Assembly (NCBI RefSeq): GCF_036227225.1
Contig: NZ_CP109444.1
Coordinates: 10,645,501-10,709,500, forward strand
Source: Streptomyces sp. NBC_01478
Lineage (GTDB): Bacteria; Actinomycetota; Actinomycetes; Streptomycetales; Streptomycetaceae
Length of the DNA: 64,000 bases
Direction of reading: 5' to 3'
Position 1 is the stretch's first letter. The number at the start of each line of letters is the position of its first letter. The notes beneath the pieces were generated by a model. The model was not told where the DNA came from. It made no database searches and worked only from the letters and a program-made list of their open reading frames with translations. A program made the translations under genes and the position numbers. This document shows, piece after piece, positions 9,630 to 17,147 of the stretch.

Positions 9630-9740
9630 CGGCGTGCTCCTGGTGCGCGGGTCGGCGTGGGGTTCCGGCCATCACGCGGACGGTGGCACCAGCGTAGGCA
9701 GAGAGTGACGCCTGAGCACACGGGGAGAGCGCTGCACGAG

Positions 9741-9757
9741 CGTTAGGACTCCGTTAA
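9741..9757 (+). promoter_or_regulatory. Single pair of 11-bp repeats upstream of the APC permease
   Basis: CGTTAG at 9741 and CGTTAA at 9752 are 11 bp apart and match the CGTCAA consensus at 5 or 4 of 6 bases. The orientation is opposite to that seen at most other promoters relative to the gene it precedes (start 9629). It is a weaker member of the set. Confidence 0.4.
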
Positions 9758-9848
9758 GAGCGGCTGGTGCGTGCCGATGGAACATCGGGACTGGGAGGTC
9801 GGGGCCGGACACCCAACGTCATTTCGTTGGGGGGTCGGCTACCCGCGA

Positions 9849-9880
9849 CCGGGCGGAACGCCTCAAGAGGTTCCGCCCGG
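9849..9880 (-). terminator. Hairpin terminator behind the alpha-oxoamine synthase gene
   Basis: A perfect 11-bp stem (CCGGGCGGAAC at 9849-9859 and its complement at 9870-9880) with a 10-base loop begins 21 bp beyond the stop codon at 9901. There is no T-run, as usual in Streptomyces. Confidence 0.7.
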
Positions 9881-9900
9881 CCGCAGGGGTATGTCAGGAC

Positions 9901-11244
9901 TCAGACGCGGGTTGGGGTGGCGGCTTGCCGGGCCTCGCGGATGCAGGTGTCGAGGATGTCGATCGCGGTGTCGACGTCGGCGTCGCTGTGGTCCGCCATG
10001 GCCTGCATGCGGAAGCGTGCCGCGTCGGAGGCGACCGCCGGTTGTTCGACGAGGTGGGCGACGAGGCCGGCGCGGGCGATGAGGCCGGAGGCGGTACGGC
10101 CGGTGGGGGTGTCGCCGATGAGGACCGGGACGACCGGGCAGACCACGTCGCCCATGACCTCCAGACCGCGGGCGGTCAGTCCCTCGCGCAGGCGGGTGGC
10201 GACGGCCGCGACCGCCGCCCGACGCCGGGCACCCTCGGGCGAGTTCACGATGGACAGGGACGCGAGGGCCACCGCGGTCTGTACGGGGGTGATGGCGCTG
10301 GAGAAGGTCTGCGGGCCGCCGAACATCCGCACGAACTCCCGAGCCGAGGCCGACGGGGTCGCCAGGAATCCGCCGGTGGTGGCGAACGTCTTGGAGAAGG
10401 CACCGACCACGAAGTCGACCTTGCCGAGGATTCCGTGCACCTCCAGCTGGCCGCCGCCGGACTCGCCCATGGCACCGAAGTCATGGGCGACGTCGACCAT
10501 CAGCTGGGCGCCGAACTCGCGGCAGATGCCCAGCAGTTCGGCCAGTTGCGGGGTGTCGGAGTCCATGGAGAAGACGCCCTCGGTGACGACGAGGACGGCG
10601 TTGGTGGTGTCGGTGGCGCGGATGCCGGCCAGGTGGCGTCGTACGGCGTCGTTGTCGAGGTGCCGGAAGAACTCCACGGTCGCCCCGCTGGCGGCGGCGC
10701 CCTGGCGCAGCGAGTCGTGGGAGAGCTTGTCGAGCAGGATGTGGTCGCGGCGGTGCATCAAGGCCCGGATGGTGCCGAAGCCGGACGCCCAGCCGGTGGG
10801 GAAGAGTGCCACGTGCTCGGTGCGCAGGGCCTCGGCGAGACCGGCTTCCAGCGCCCTGCTGATGGGGGTCGCGCCGCCCAGGGCGGGGGAGCCGGCGGTG
10901 AGGGGGCCGTAGTCGCGCAGGGCCTGGTGGGCGGCGTCGAGGACGGTGGGGTGGCCGGTGAGGGACAGGTAGTCCTGGCCGCCGAAGTTGGGGCCCTCGG
11001 TGATCACGCCGGTGTCGGAGACGACGGTGGCGCGGGTGGTCAGGGCGGTGTCGTAGCGGCGGAAGTAGGGCCACAGGTCGGCCTGTTCGCGGTCCCGCTG
11101 CCAGGCGAGGTAGGCGTCGTTCCGGGTGGTGAGATCGGGTCCGGACACCGTGCGGAACCGCATGATGTCCTTCTCGCGGGCATCGGCCTGTCGGCCGTCG
11201 TCCGGCCCGGCCTGTGTGGGGGTGGCGGGCACAGTGGTCGTCAT
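9901..11244 (-). CDS. Alpha-oxoamine synthase family PLP enzyme (KBL/KAPA/SPT-like)
   Basis: A 447-residue fold-type I PLP enzyme. Visible landmarks are NFGGQDYLSLTGHP near the N-terminus, SPALGGATPISRALE, the Asp-rich strand MVDVAHDFGAMG, and the PLP lysine in GAFSKTFATTGGF. These match enzymes that condense an amino acid with an acyl-CoA and lose CO2: KAPA synthase, glycine C-acetyltransferase, ALA synthase, serine palmitoyltransferase. The substrate pair cannot be read from sequence. The start at 11244 has AGGAGAAG about 9 bases upstream. A complete 11-21-11 repeat array lies 115 bp upstream, linking it to the K+ genes. No biotin or heme genes are nearby, so a stress-related amino-ketone product is likelier than vitamin synthesis. 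Confidence 0.8.
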   Translation of the reverse strand: MTTTVPATPTQAGPDDGRQADAREKDIMRFRTVSGPDLTTRNDAYLAWQRDREQADLWPYFRRYDTALTTRATVVSDTGVITEGPNFGGQDYLSLTGHPTVLDAAHQALRDYGPLTAGSPALGGATPISRALEAGLAEALRTEHVALFPTGWASGFGTIRALMHRRDHILLDKLSHDSLRQGAAASGATVEFFRHLDNDAVRRHLAGIRATDTTNAVLVVTEGVFSMDSDTPQLAELLGICREFGAQLMVDVAHDFGAMGESGGGQLEVHGILGKVDFVVGAFSKTFATTGGFLATPSASAREFVRMFGGPQTFSSAITPVQTAVALASLSIVNSPEGARRRAAVAAVATRLREGLTARGLEVMGDVVCPVVPVLIGDTPTGRTASGLIARAGLVAHLVEQPAVASDAARFRMQAMADHSDADVDTAIDILDTCIREARQAATPTRV

Positions 11245-11358
11245 GTTCTGCGTCTTCTCCTGTGAAGAGGGAGGTGCAGGCCCGCGCCCTGGCGGATCTC
11301 GCCGGGTCGGTGGGCCCACGGTGACGCTATGGGGCCGAGCCCTGGGGCAGAGTCCGTA

Positions 11359-11407
11359 CTGACGGCTTCTTGATCGAATGGGAGCGCTTTCTAACGCCGG
11401 GCTGACG
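11359..11407 (-). promoter_or_regulatory. 11-21-11 direct-repeat array upstream of the oxoamine synthase
   Basis: Half-sites at 11359 (CTGACG), 11370 (TTGATC), 11391 (CTAACG) and 11402 (CTGACG) are spaced 11, 21 and 11 bp. In gene direction the strong ones read CGTCAG and CGTTAG. Two of the four are imperfect. Confidence 0.7.
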
Positions 11408-11521
11408 CGGGGGAGTTCCGACACCTTCATCGATGCCTCCCGGAAGCCGTACGGCAGGGGCGGGCGAGAAGCGAGAGCAACGCTGCTCCTCGTCGCCCAC
11501 CCCTCGGCAGACGGCGTTCCG

Positions 11522-11599
11522 TCAGTGCTGGCCGGCCTTGCCTCCGTGGTTGGCCTTCTTCTTGCGACGCGCCTTCTTCTTGCGGGCACGCTTGGACAC
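11522..11599 (-). CDS. 50S ribosomal protein bL37 (25-residue, unannotated-size gene)
   Basis: A 25-codon reading frame starts with GTG at 11599 and is preceded by GAAGGAGAG. The product begins SKRARKKKARRKKKANHGG and ends KAGQH. This very basic protein with an ANHG motif matches actinobacterial bL37, a 24-25 residue component of the large ribosomal subunit. It is too short for ordinary ORF calling. It lies 31 bp downstream of the SDR gene on the same strand and could share its transcript. Why a ribosomal protein gene sits in this stress locus is not clear. It may be a paralogue of a housekeeping copy. Confidence 0.85.
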   Translation of the reverse strand: MSKRARKKKARRKKKANHGGKAGQH

Positions 11600-11630
11600 G
11601 GACGTCAACTCTCCTTCGGGTAAGGGCGGT

Positions 11631-12443
11631 TCAGGCGGCGCTGCGGCCGACGAGCAGGTCCGCGAGCTTGTTCAGGCGCTTGACGGTGCGGTCCTCGGTG
11701 GCGGCCAGGGCCGGTTCGATGCGGGCGTCGCGGTCGTAGTACGCGCCGTTGACGATCTCGACGGCCGGGTCGCACAGCCGGACCACGTGCGCGGCACCCT
11801 CGGCAGGCGACATGCCCTCGTGCGAGTACAGCGGCAGCATCGCCGTGTCGCAGACGCCGGGGTGCACGGAGACGGCGGTGACACGCGGGTCGGCCGCGAA
11901 GACCGTCAGGGCCAGTTGGGACTGGGCGTAGGCGGCGAGCCGGGAGTAGCGGCGGGTGCGGTTGGGGTCGGACCACTGGATGGAGCCTGTTCGGTGCAGG
12001 GCCGAGGAGACGTTGACCACGCGGCCGCCGGGGTCGCTGGTGAGCGCCGGCTCCAGCAGACAGGTGAGCAGGTAGTGGGCGAGGAAGTTGACCTGGAACG
12101 CGATCTCGTTGCCGTCGGCGGTGACCGTGTGCCGCTCCGGGGCGGCCATGCCGGCGTTGTTGACGAGCACGTCCAGGTGGGGGTGCTCGGCGACGACCGT
12201 GCCGGCGAGGGTCTCGACCTCGTCGAGGTGGGCGAAGTCAGCTGCGTACGTGCGGAGTTGGTCCCCCGCGATGCCCGCTGTGGCGATGAGCGCATCGGAT
12301 GCGGCGCGGGCGTCCTCGGCGGTACGGCCGTGCAGCAGCACGGTTGCGCCGCGCTCGGCCAGCTGCCGGGCGGTCTCGTAGCCGATGCCGGCGGTGGCGC
12401 CGGTGACGAGGACGGTGCGGGACGAAAGAGTGGAGTCGGACAT
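11631..12443 (-). CDS. Short-chain dehydrogenase/reductase with Lys-to-Gln change in the catalytic motif
   Basis: A 270-residue SDR. The cofactor motif TGATAGIG is at the N-terminus, NNAG is in the middle and NVSS carries the catalytic serine. The Tyr-x3-Lys motif reads YAQSQ, so the usual catalytic lysine is glutamine, while neighbouring residues follow the family pattern YxQSKLA. The basic residue after the Gly motif (HGR) suggests NADP(H). Start: ATG at 12443 (MSDSTL) preferred over an upstream GTG at 12467. The next gene on the transcript is bL37. Activity may be lowered or altered by the substitution. Confidence 0.8.
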   Translation of the reverse strand: MSDSTLSSRTVLVTGATAGIGYETARQLAERGATVLLHGRTAEDARAASDALIATAGIAGDQLRTYAADFAHLDEVETLAGTVVAEHPHLDVLVNNAGMAAPERHTVTADGNEIAFQVNFLAHYLLTCLLEPALTSDPGGRVVNVSSALHRTGSIQWSDPNRTRRYSRLAAYAQSQLALTVFAADPRVTAVSVHPGVCDTAMLPLYSHEGMSPAEGAAHVVRLCDPAVEIVNGAYYDRDARIEPALAATEDRTVKRLNKLADLLVGRSAA

Positions 12444-12519
12444 GATCCAATCCGGGGTTGATGGCACGCGAACAGAGCCCCGGCCCGGGGCAGTTGGGCG
12501 TGCGGAAGGAAAGACGGGC

Positions 12520-12548
12520 GGGGCGCCGGACAGGAGTCACGGCGCCCC
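12520..12548 (-). terminator. Hairpin between small ORF and SDR gene
   Basis: A perfect 9-bp stem, GGGGCGCCG at 12520-12528 and its complement at 12540-12548, with an 11-base loop. On the minus strand it comes 19 bp after the stop of the 36-residue ORF and 77 bp before the SDR start. It could end a short transcript or act as an attenuator for the SDR-bL37 genes. Confidence 0.45.
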
Positions 12549-12566
12549 GGAGGGATGCGGAACGCG

Positions 12567-12677
12567 TCAGTGGGACACGGACGCGGGCATTTCCGCACAG
12601 CGCGGCGCAGGACTGGACGGCCGAGCGGGACTCGGCGGCCGGTCGAAGAGGAGCCAGGCGCTGTTCACGTCATCCAT
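12567..12677 (-). CDS. Possible 36-residue small protein
   Basis: A frame starting MDDVNSAWLLFDRPP and ending PASVSH. It lies 44 bp downstream of a strong repeat array and ends just before a hairpin, so promoter, frame and terminator are in order. The ribosome site is weak (GGGACGG), and a leaderless or near-leaderless transcript is possible. The tail is low in complexity (Pro, Ser, Ala), so it may be chance. I do not recognise it. Confidence 0.3.
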   Translation of the reverse strand: MDDVNSAWLLFDRPPSPARPSSPAPRCAEMPASVSH

Positions 12678-12720
12678 GGAAGCCGTCCCGCAGACTGCGA
12701 GCAAGCCCGATCGCCCTACC

Positions 12721-12758
12721 CTGACGGGCTTCTGACGTGCGCATACGTGTCCTTGACG
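12721..12758 (-). promoter_or_regulatory. Direct-repeat array upstream of the small ORF/SDR/bL37 unit
   Basis: Half-sites at 12721 (CTGACG), 12732 (CTGACG) and 12753 (TTGACG) are spaced 11 and 21 bp. The fourth expected position, 12764, does not match. In gene direction the order is CGTCAAGG, then two CGTCAG units. Confidence 0.65.
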
Positions 12759-12786
12759 GTCGGGCCCGAGCGGCAGCGGGCGGGGT

Positions 12787-14940
12787 TCAGCCAAGGCCAG
12801 GCACCCCGGAGATCAGCAGGTCGATCAGCTTGATGCCCAGGAAGGGCAGCACCAGCCCGCCGAGCCCGTACAGCAGCAGGTTGCGGCGCAGCAGGTCGTG
12901 CGCCGATGAGGGCGTGTAGCGCACCCCGCGCAGCGCGAGCGGGATCAGTCCGACGATGATCAGCGCGTTGAAGATGATCGCCGAGGTGATCGCGGACGTG
13001 GGGCTGTGCAGGCCCATCACGTTCAGCGACCCGAGGCCCGGATACGCGCCCGCGAACATCGCCGGGATGATCGCGAAGTACTTCGCGACGTCGTTGGTGA
13101 TGGAGAACGTGGTCAACGCGCCTCGGGTGATGAGGAGTTGCTTGCCGATCTCGACGATCTCGATGAGCTTGGTCGGGTTCGAGTCGAGGTCGACCATGTT
13201 GCCGGCCTCCTTCGCGGCCGACGTGCCGGTGTTCATCGCGACGCCGACGTCCGCCTGAGCCAACGCGGGCGCGTCGTTCGTACCGTCACCGGTCATCGCG
13301 ACCAGCTTGCCCCCTTCCTGCTCCCGCTTGATCAGCGCGAGCTTGTCTTCGGGAGTCGCCTCGGCCAAATAGTCGTCCACGCCTGCCTCTTGGGCGATGG
13401 CACGGGCGGTGAGCGGGTTGTCGCCGGTGATCATGACGGTGCGGATGCCCATGCGGCGCAGCTCCGCGAAGCGTTCGTGGATGCCGTCCTTGACGACGTC
13501 CTTGAGGTGGATCAGGCCCAGGACGCGCGGCCCGTCCCAGTCGTGCACGGCTACCAGGAGAGGCGTACCGCCCGAGGCGGCCACGGAGTCGGCGAAGTGC
13601 CGTGCCTCCGGCGGGACTTGCCCGCCGTACATCTGCGCCCAGTCGATCACCTGCTGGGCGGCGCCCTTGCGGATGGCGCACACAGCTCCGTTGTCCCAGT
13701 GCAGGTCGACCCCGCTCATTCGGGTCTGCGCACTGAAGGCGACCCAGCGGGCGTTCGCCAACTCGCCCTCGGCGGGGGCTCGTAGGTCGTACGCGTTCTT
13801 CGCCAGGACGACGACCGAGCGGCCCTCGGGTGTCTCGTCGGCCAGTGAGGAGAGCTGTGCGGCGTCCGCGAGCTGTCGCTCGTCGATGCCGGGCAGCGGG
13901 ACGAACGCGACAGCCTCGCGGTTGCCGAGGGTGATGGTGCCGGTCTTGTCGAGTAGCAGGGTGTTCACGTCACCGGCCGCCTCGACGGCCCGGCCCGACA
14001 TGGCGAGCACGTTGCGCTGCACCAGCCGGTCCATGCCGGCGATGCCGATCGCGGACAGCAGGGCGCCGATCGTCGTCGGGATGAGCGTGACGAGCAGGGC
14101 GACCAGGACCGTCGTCGACTGACCGGCGTTGGCGTACTCGGCCATCGGCTGGAGCGTGACCACGACCAGCAGGAAGATGATCGTGAGCGACGCCAACAGG
14201 ATGTTAAGGGCGATCTCGTTCGGGGTCTTCTGCCGGTTCGCGCCCTCGACCAGGGCGATCATCCGGTCCAGGAAGCTGTGGCCGGGGCGGGCGCTGACCC
14301 GCACCACGATCCGGTCGGACAGGACGGTCGTACCGCCCGTGACGCCGCTGCGGTCGCCGCCCGCCTCCCGGATCACGGGCGCCGACTCACCGGTGACCGC
14401 CGACTCGTCGACTGCGGCGACGCCGTCGACTACATCTCCGTCCGCCGGGACCATCTCGCCCGCTTCGACGAGTACGACGTCCAGCGGCTTCAGCTCGGTG
14501 GCCGCGACTGCCTCGGTGCGGGCGCTGCGCAGGTCGGTGCCCCAACGCCAGTCGAGCAGCCGCAGCGCGACCGTGTCCGTACGCGCCCTGCGCAGCGACT
14601 CGGCCTGCGCCTTGCCGCGGCCCTCGGCGACGGCTTCGGCGAGGTTGGCGAAGACGACGGTCAGCCACAGCCAGGCGCTGATCACCCAGGTGAAGACGGC
14701 CGGGTGGAGCAGTGCGGACAGGGTGGTCAGCGCGGCTCCCACGGACACCACGAAGAGCACGGGGTTCTTGACCAGGGTTCGTGGGTGCAGTTTGCGGAGG
14801 GCCTCGGGGAAGGAGCGGACGAGCTGGGCCGGTTCGAAGAGCCCGCTCCGGGCGCGGCGTCCCGTTCCTCCTTCCGGTCCGGGCCCCGAGGTGCGCTGGG
14901 GGCGGGACGGCGGGGCCTGCTTGGGCGCAGCGGGATACAT
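12787..14940 (-). CDS. Orphan second KdpB: K+-transporting P-type ATPase catalytic subunit
   Basis: A 717-residue P-type ATPase clearly of the KdpB type, with high similarity to the canonical KdpB at 27032. It keeps the phosphorylation motif [13 protein letters not shown], the actuator motif TGES, the nucleotide and hinge motif [24 protein letters not shown] (given here as [10 protein letters not shown]), and the membrane NDVAK segment with the Asp and Lys that couple to transport. It starts at the ATG at 14940 with AAGG 5 bases upstream. No KdpA, KdpC or KdpF gene is beside it, so on its own it lacks the K+ channel-like subunit. It could pair with the KdpA and KdpC encoded 10 kb away, act as an alternative isoform, or have a new role. 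It looks fully intact, with no frameshift. It has no box of its own in the correct orientation. Confidence 0.9.
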   Translation of the reverse strand: MYPAAPKQAPPSRPQRTSGPGPEGGTGRRARSGLFEPAQLVRSFPEALRKLHPRTLVKNPVLFVVSVGAALTTLSALLHPAVFTWVISAWLWLTVVFANLAEAVAEGRGKAQAESLRRARTDTVALRLLDWRWGTDLRSARTEAVAATELKPLDVVLVEAGEMVPADGDVVDGVAAVDESAVTGESAPVIREAGGDRSGVTGGTTVLSDRIVVRVSARPGHSFLDRMIALVEGANRQKTPNEIALNILLASLTIIFLLVVVTLQPMAEYANAGQSTTVLVALLVTLIPTTIGALLSAIGIAGMDRLVQRNVLAMSGRAVEAAGDVNTLLLDKTGTITLGNREAVAFVPLPGIDERQLADAAQLSSLADETPEGRSVVVLAKNAYDLRAPAEGELANARWVAFSAQTRMSGVDLHWDNGAVCAIRKGAAQQVIDWAQMYGGQVPPEARHFADSVAASGGTPLLVAVHDWDGPRVLGLIHLKDVVKDGIHERFAELRRMGIRTVMITGDNPLTARAIAQEAGVDDYLAEATPEDKLALIKREQEGGKLVAMTGDGTNDAPALAQADVGVAMNTGTSAAKEAGNMVDLDSNPTKLIEIVEIGKQLLITRGALTTFSITNDVAKYFAIIPAMFAGAYPGLGSLNVMGLHSPTSAITSAIIFNALIIVGLIPLALRGVRYTPSSAHDLLRRNLLLYGLGGLVLPFLGIKLIDLLISGVPGLG

Positions 14941-15019
14941 GAGACCTTCGTGGCTCGGCGTCGGCACGCGTCAGGGCATGCCGGCGGACTGGTCGGTGGG
15001 CGGGAAGCGATCACGGGAA

Positions 15020-15049
15020 CGTGCGGGGCCGGGGCCCCGGCCCCGCACG
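15020..15049. repeat. 30-bp perfect palindrome
   Basis: Each arm is CGTGCGGGGCCGGGG; the two meet without a loop. Transcribed from either side it would form an extremely stable hairpin. It lies 80 bp upstream of the orphan kdpB start codon, where it could sit in the leader RNA or separate the divergent promoters. Confidence 0.65.
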
Positions 15050-15285
15050 GTGGTGCGCGGACGTCGGCGCGAGAGGACGACAGGACGCCCCACGCCGATG
15101 CCCGCCGTTCCGGGGCACGCATCAGGCCGCCGCGAGCCGCTTTCGGCTTCGGGACCAAGGGAACGGCCAAGACCATCGACGCCCCGGACTCGGCGGCGAA
15201 CCACAGGAATCTATCCGCGGCCATCGACCGAACAACCCTGCTCAGCAAGGAATTTGCGGCTTTCATACGGGTCCGGCATGAGCGT

Positions 15286-15334
15286 CGTCAAGGCCCCGTC
15301 AAACAATGCCGACCAGCCGTCAGGAGGGCGTCAA
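15286..15334 (+). promoter_or_regulatory. 11-21-11 direct-repeat array upstream of GlnX-like gene 2
   Basis: Half-sites at 15286 (CGTCAA), 15297 (CGTCAA), 15318 (CGTCAG) and 15329 (CGTCAA), spaced 11, 21 and 11 bp, all in gene orientation. The last unit is 88 bp from the GTG start. One of the best matches in the window. Confidence 0.8.
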
Positions 15335-15421
15335 CACAGTCCGTCCGTGGCCTGATCCACTCGCAGACTGAGTGGCAACGGGGGGCGGGGCGACCGTCCT
15401 CGGCATTGCGGGGGAGGGACC

Positions 15422-16990
15422 GTGACCATCACGGCCGGTACATCGCACAGACCTCAGCCGGAGGCCGGTGCGCAGCCATCGAAGCCAGCGGTCACCCCGC
15501 CAGGGGGCAGCCCCGGACCGCAGCGACACGAGGCGTCGCGGACGGGCGGTCCGGGGCAGCGCCCGGTGCAGCAGACCGTGGCCGCGTGGGCCGCTCTGCG
15601 CCGCCGCTACTGGGCCCACGTGCCCGCGCGGCTGCGCCTCCTGCGCGCGGCCACGGTCCTGCTCGCCACCGCTCTGGCGCTGCTGCTGACGTTCGCCGGA
15701 CTCGCCGCCATGGGCACCTGGAACAGCGTGGCCGACCGCGACGCGCCCCGAACCACCAGCGCGGCCGACCTCGATCTCGCCCTCAACGACATGGACGCGC
15801 AGGCAGCCAACATCCTTCTGTCCAACGGCGACGCGGGCAAAGGGCGCCTGCAGACGCCGTACCAGAAGGCCGTCGGCTTCTACGGCGACGCCCGGTACGA
15901 GATCGGGCACGATCTGCGCACCCTCGCCGTCGCGGCCCAGGGCGACCGGAGCGACGAGAAGACCGTGGAGTCCCTCACCGACGGCTTCGCCGAGTATCAG
16001 GAGCTGATCGGCCGGGCCCTGGAGAACGACGGCCACCGCGGCGGCAAAGCGGCCGCGCTCGCCGACTATCGCAAGGCCACCGACCTTCTGCAGCAGCAAC
16101 TCGTCCCGTCAGCACGGACGTTGGTGTCCTCCAACGACAAGGCGTTCGACACGGAGTACAGCTCCGCCCGATCTACCCTGTCCTCCCAACTCATCGCCGT
16201 CATCGCGCTCGGTGTGCTGCTGCTGGTCGTGCTCGGAGCCCTGCAGTGGTATCTCGCCCGCAGGTTCGGGCGCAACCTCAACCCCGGCGTGCTGGCCGCC
16301 ACCGTCTGCACTCTGCTCGCCGTGATCCTCGGCGCCCAACTGCTCACCTCCACGGCCGACGACCTGCGGGGAGCCCGGCGCGACGCCTTCGACTCCGTCG
16401 TCGCACTCTCCCGCGCACGGGCCATCGCCTACGACGCCAACGCCGACGAGAGCCGGTATCTCCTGGACCCCGGGCGCCGCGAGCAGTACGCCGCCTCCTT
16501 CCTCGCCAAGTCGCAGGAGCTGTACGGCATCAAGGGCGCGACCCTCGCGACGTACGACGCGGAACTCGCCACCAGCTGGCAGGCGTACGAGTCCGACCAC
16601 CAAGACCTGCGCTTCACGGGCGAGTTCCGGCGCGAGCTGGACAACATCACTTTCGTGGGGGAGCGGGTGGCGGCCGAGAAGACCGTGGAGACCTACGCCG
16701 TCTACCAACGCGACGACCGCAAGATCCGCGCGCTGCTGGCCGCGGGCAAGGAGGACCAGGCGGTCGAGTTCTGCATGGGCTGGGAACCGGGCACCTCCAA
16801 CGCGCACTTCGGGACATGGATGGCCGCGCTGGACAAGGTGACCGACATCAACCGCGCCCACTTCACGGCCTCGACCGACGCGGGCCGCTCGGCGGTCACC
16901 GGCCTGCTTCCCTGGGCGGGAGGGCTGTTGCTCACCGCGATGGCTCTCACGGCTCTCGGAGTACGGCCAAGGCTGGCTGAGTTCCGTTAG
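15422..16990 (+). CDS. Second GlnX-like transmembrane protein
   Basis: A 522-residue membrane protein with the same plan as the protein at 2769-4373: a disordered N-terminus of about 75 residues, TM helix, extracytoplasmic helical domain (LALNDMDAQAANILL), two central TM helices, second extracytoplasmic domain with YDANADESRYLLD, and a C-terminal TM helix. The GTG start at 15422 has GGGGGAGGG directly upstream. Unlike the first copy it has no PknG gene next to it. It may sense the same or a related extracellular ligand and signal to the distant PknG. It ends at a hairpin shared with the convergent antiporter gene. Confidence 0.7.
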   Translation: MTITAGTSHRPQPEAGAQPSKPAVTPPGGSPGPQRHEASRTGGPGQRPVQQTVAAWAALRRRYWAHVPARLRLLRAATVLLATALALLLTFAGLAAMGTWNSVADRDAPRTTSAADLDLALNDMDAQAANILLSNGDAGKGRLQTPYQKAVGFYGDARYEIGHDLRTLAVAAQGDRSDEKTVESLTDGFAEYQELIGRALENDGHRGGKAAALADYRKATDLLQQQLVPSARTLVSSNDKAFDTEYSSARSTLSSQLIAVIALGVLLLVVLGALQWYLARRFGRNLNPGVLAATVCTLLAVILGAQLLTSTADDLRGARRDAFDSVVALSRARAIAYDANADESRYLLDPGRREQYAASFLAKSQELYGIKGATLATYDAELATSWQAYESDHQDLRFTGEFRRELDNITFVGERVAAEKTVETYAVYQRDDRKIRALLAAGKEDQAVEFCMGWEPGTSNAHFGTWMAALDKVTDINRAHFTASTDAGRSAVTGLLPWAGGLLLTAMALTALGVRPRLAEFR

Positions 16991-17031
16991 GGGCGAGGTC
17001 CGGCGGGGCCTGCCGAGACGGAGGGCTGGAA

Positions 17032-17050
17032 GCGCCCCTTTTAGGGGCGC
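17032..17050. terminator. Bidirectional hairpin between convergent genes
   Basis: Stem GCGCCCC at 17032-17038 and GGGGCGC at 17044-17050 with loop TTTTA. It lies between the GlnX-like gene and the antiporter gene, which converge here. Confidence 0.65.
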
Positions 17051-17107
17051 GGGGCTGTATCAATATGCGGCTCCGCCGCGTGGGCGCGACCAGCCACGAC
17101 GTGGCCG
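17044..17107. repeat. Streptomyces-type dispersed intergenic element
   Basis: The stretch GGGGCGCGGGG ... GCGCGACCAGCCACGACG has the wording of a short element that recurs between genes across Streptomyces genomes, usually at ends of transcripts. That it is dispersed is from general knowledge. Only one copy is in this window. Confidence 0.5.
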
Positions 17108-17147
17108 CACCCAACCAACGACCTCTCCCGGCACCCCCAGCGGACCC

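Larger units (their letters stand above)
14941..15421. other. 481-bp divergent intergenic region
   Basis: Between the orphan kdpB start and the GlnX-like gene. It holds a 30-bp perfect palindrome at 15020-15049 and the repeat array at 15286-15334. I see no credible small gene in the rest. A long plus-strand frame across it is a shadow of the antisense genes. Confidence 0.6.

Noticed and set aside
14278..16980. Long plus-strand frame of 900 codons
   Set aside because: It is antisense to the orphan kdpB and frame-shifted over the GlnX-like gene, with Arg/Gly/Pro-rich low-complexity product; a GC-bias shadow.
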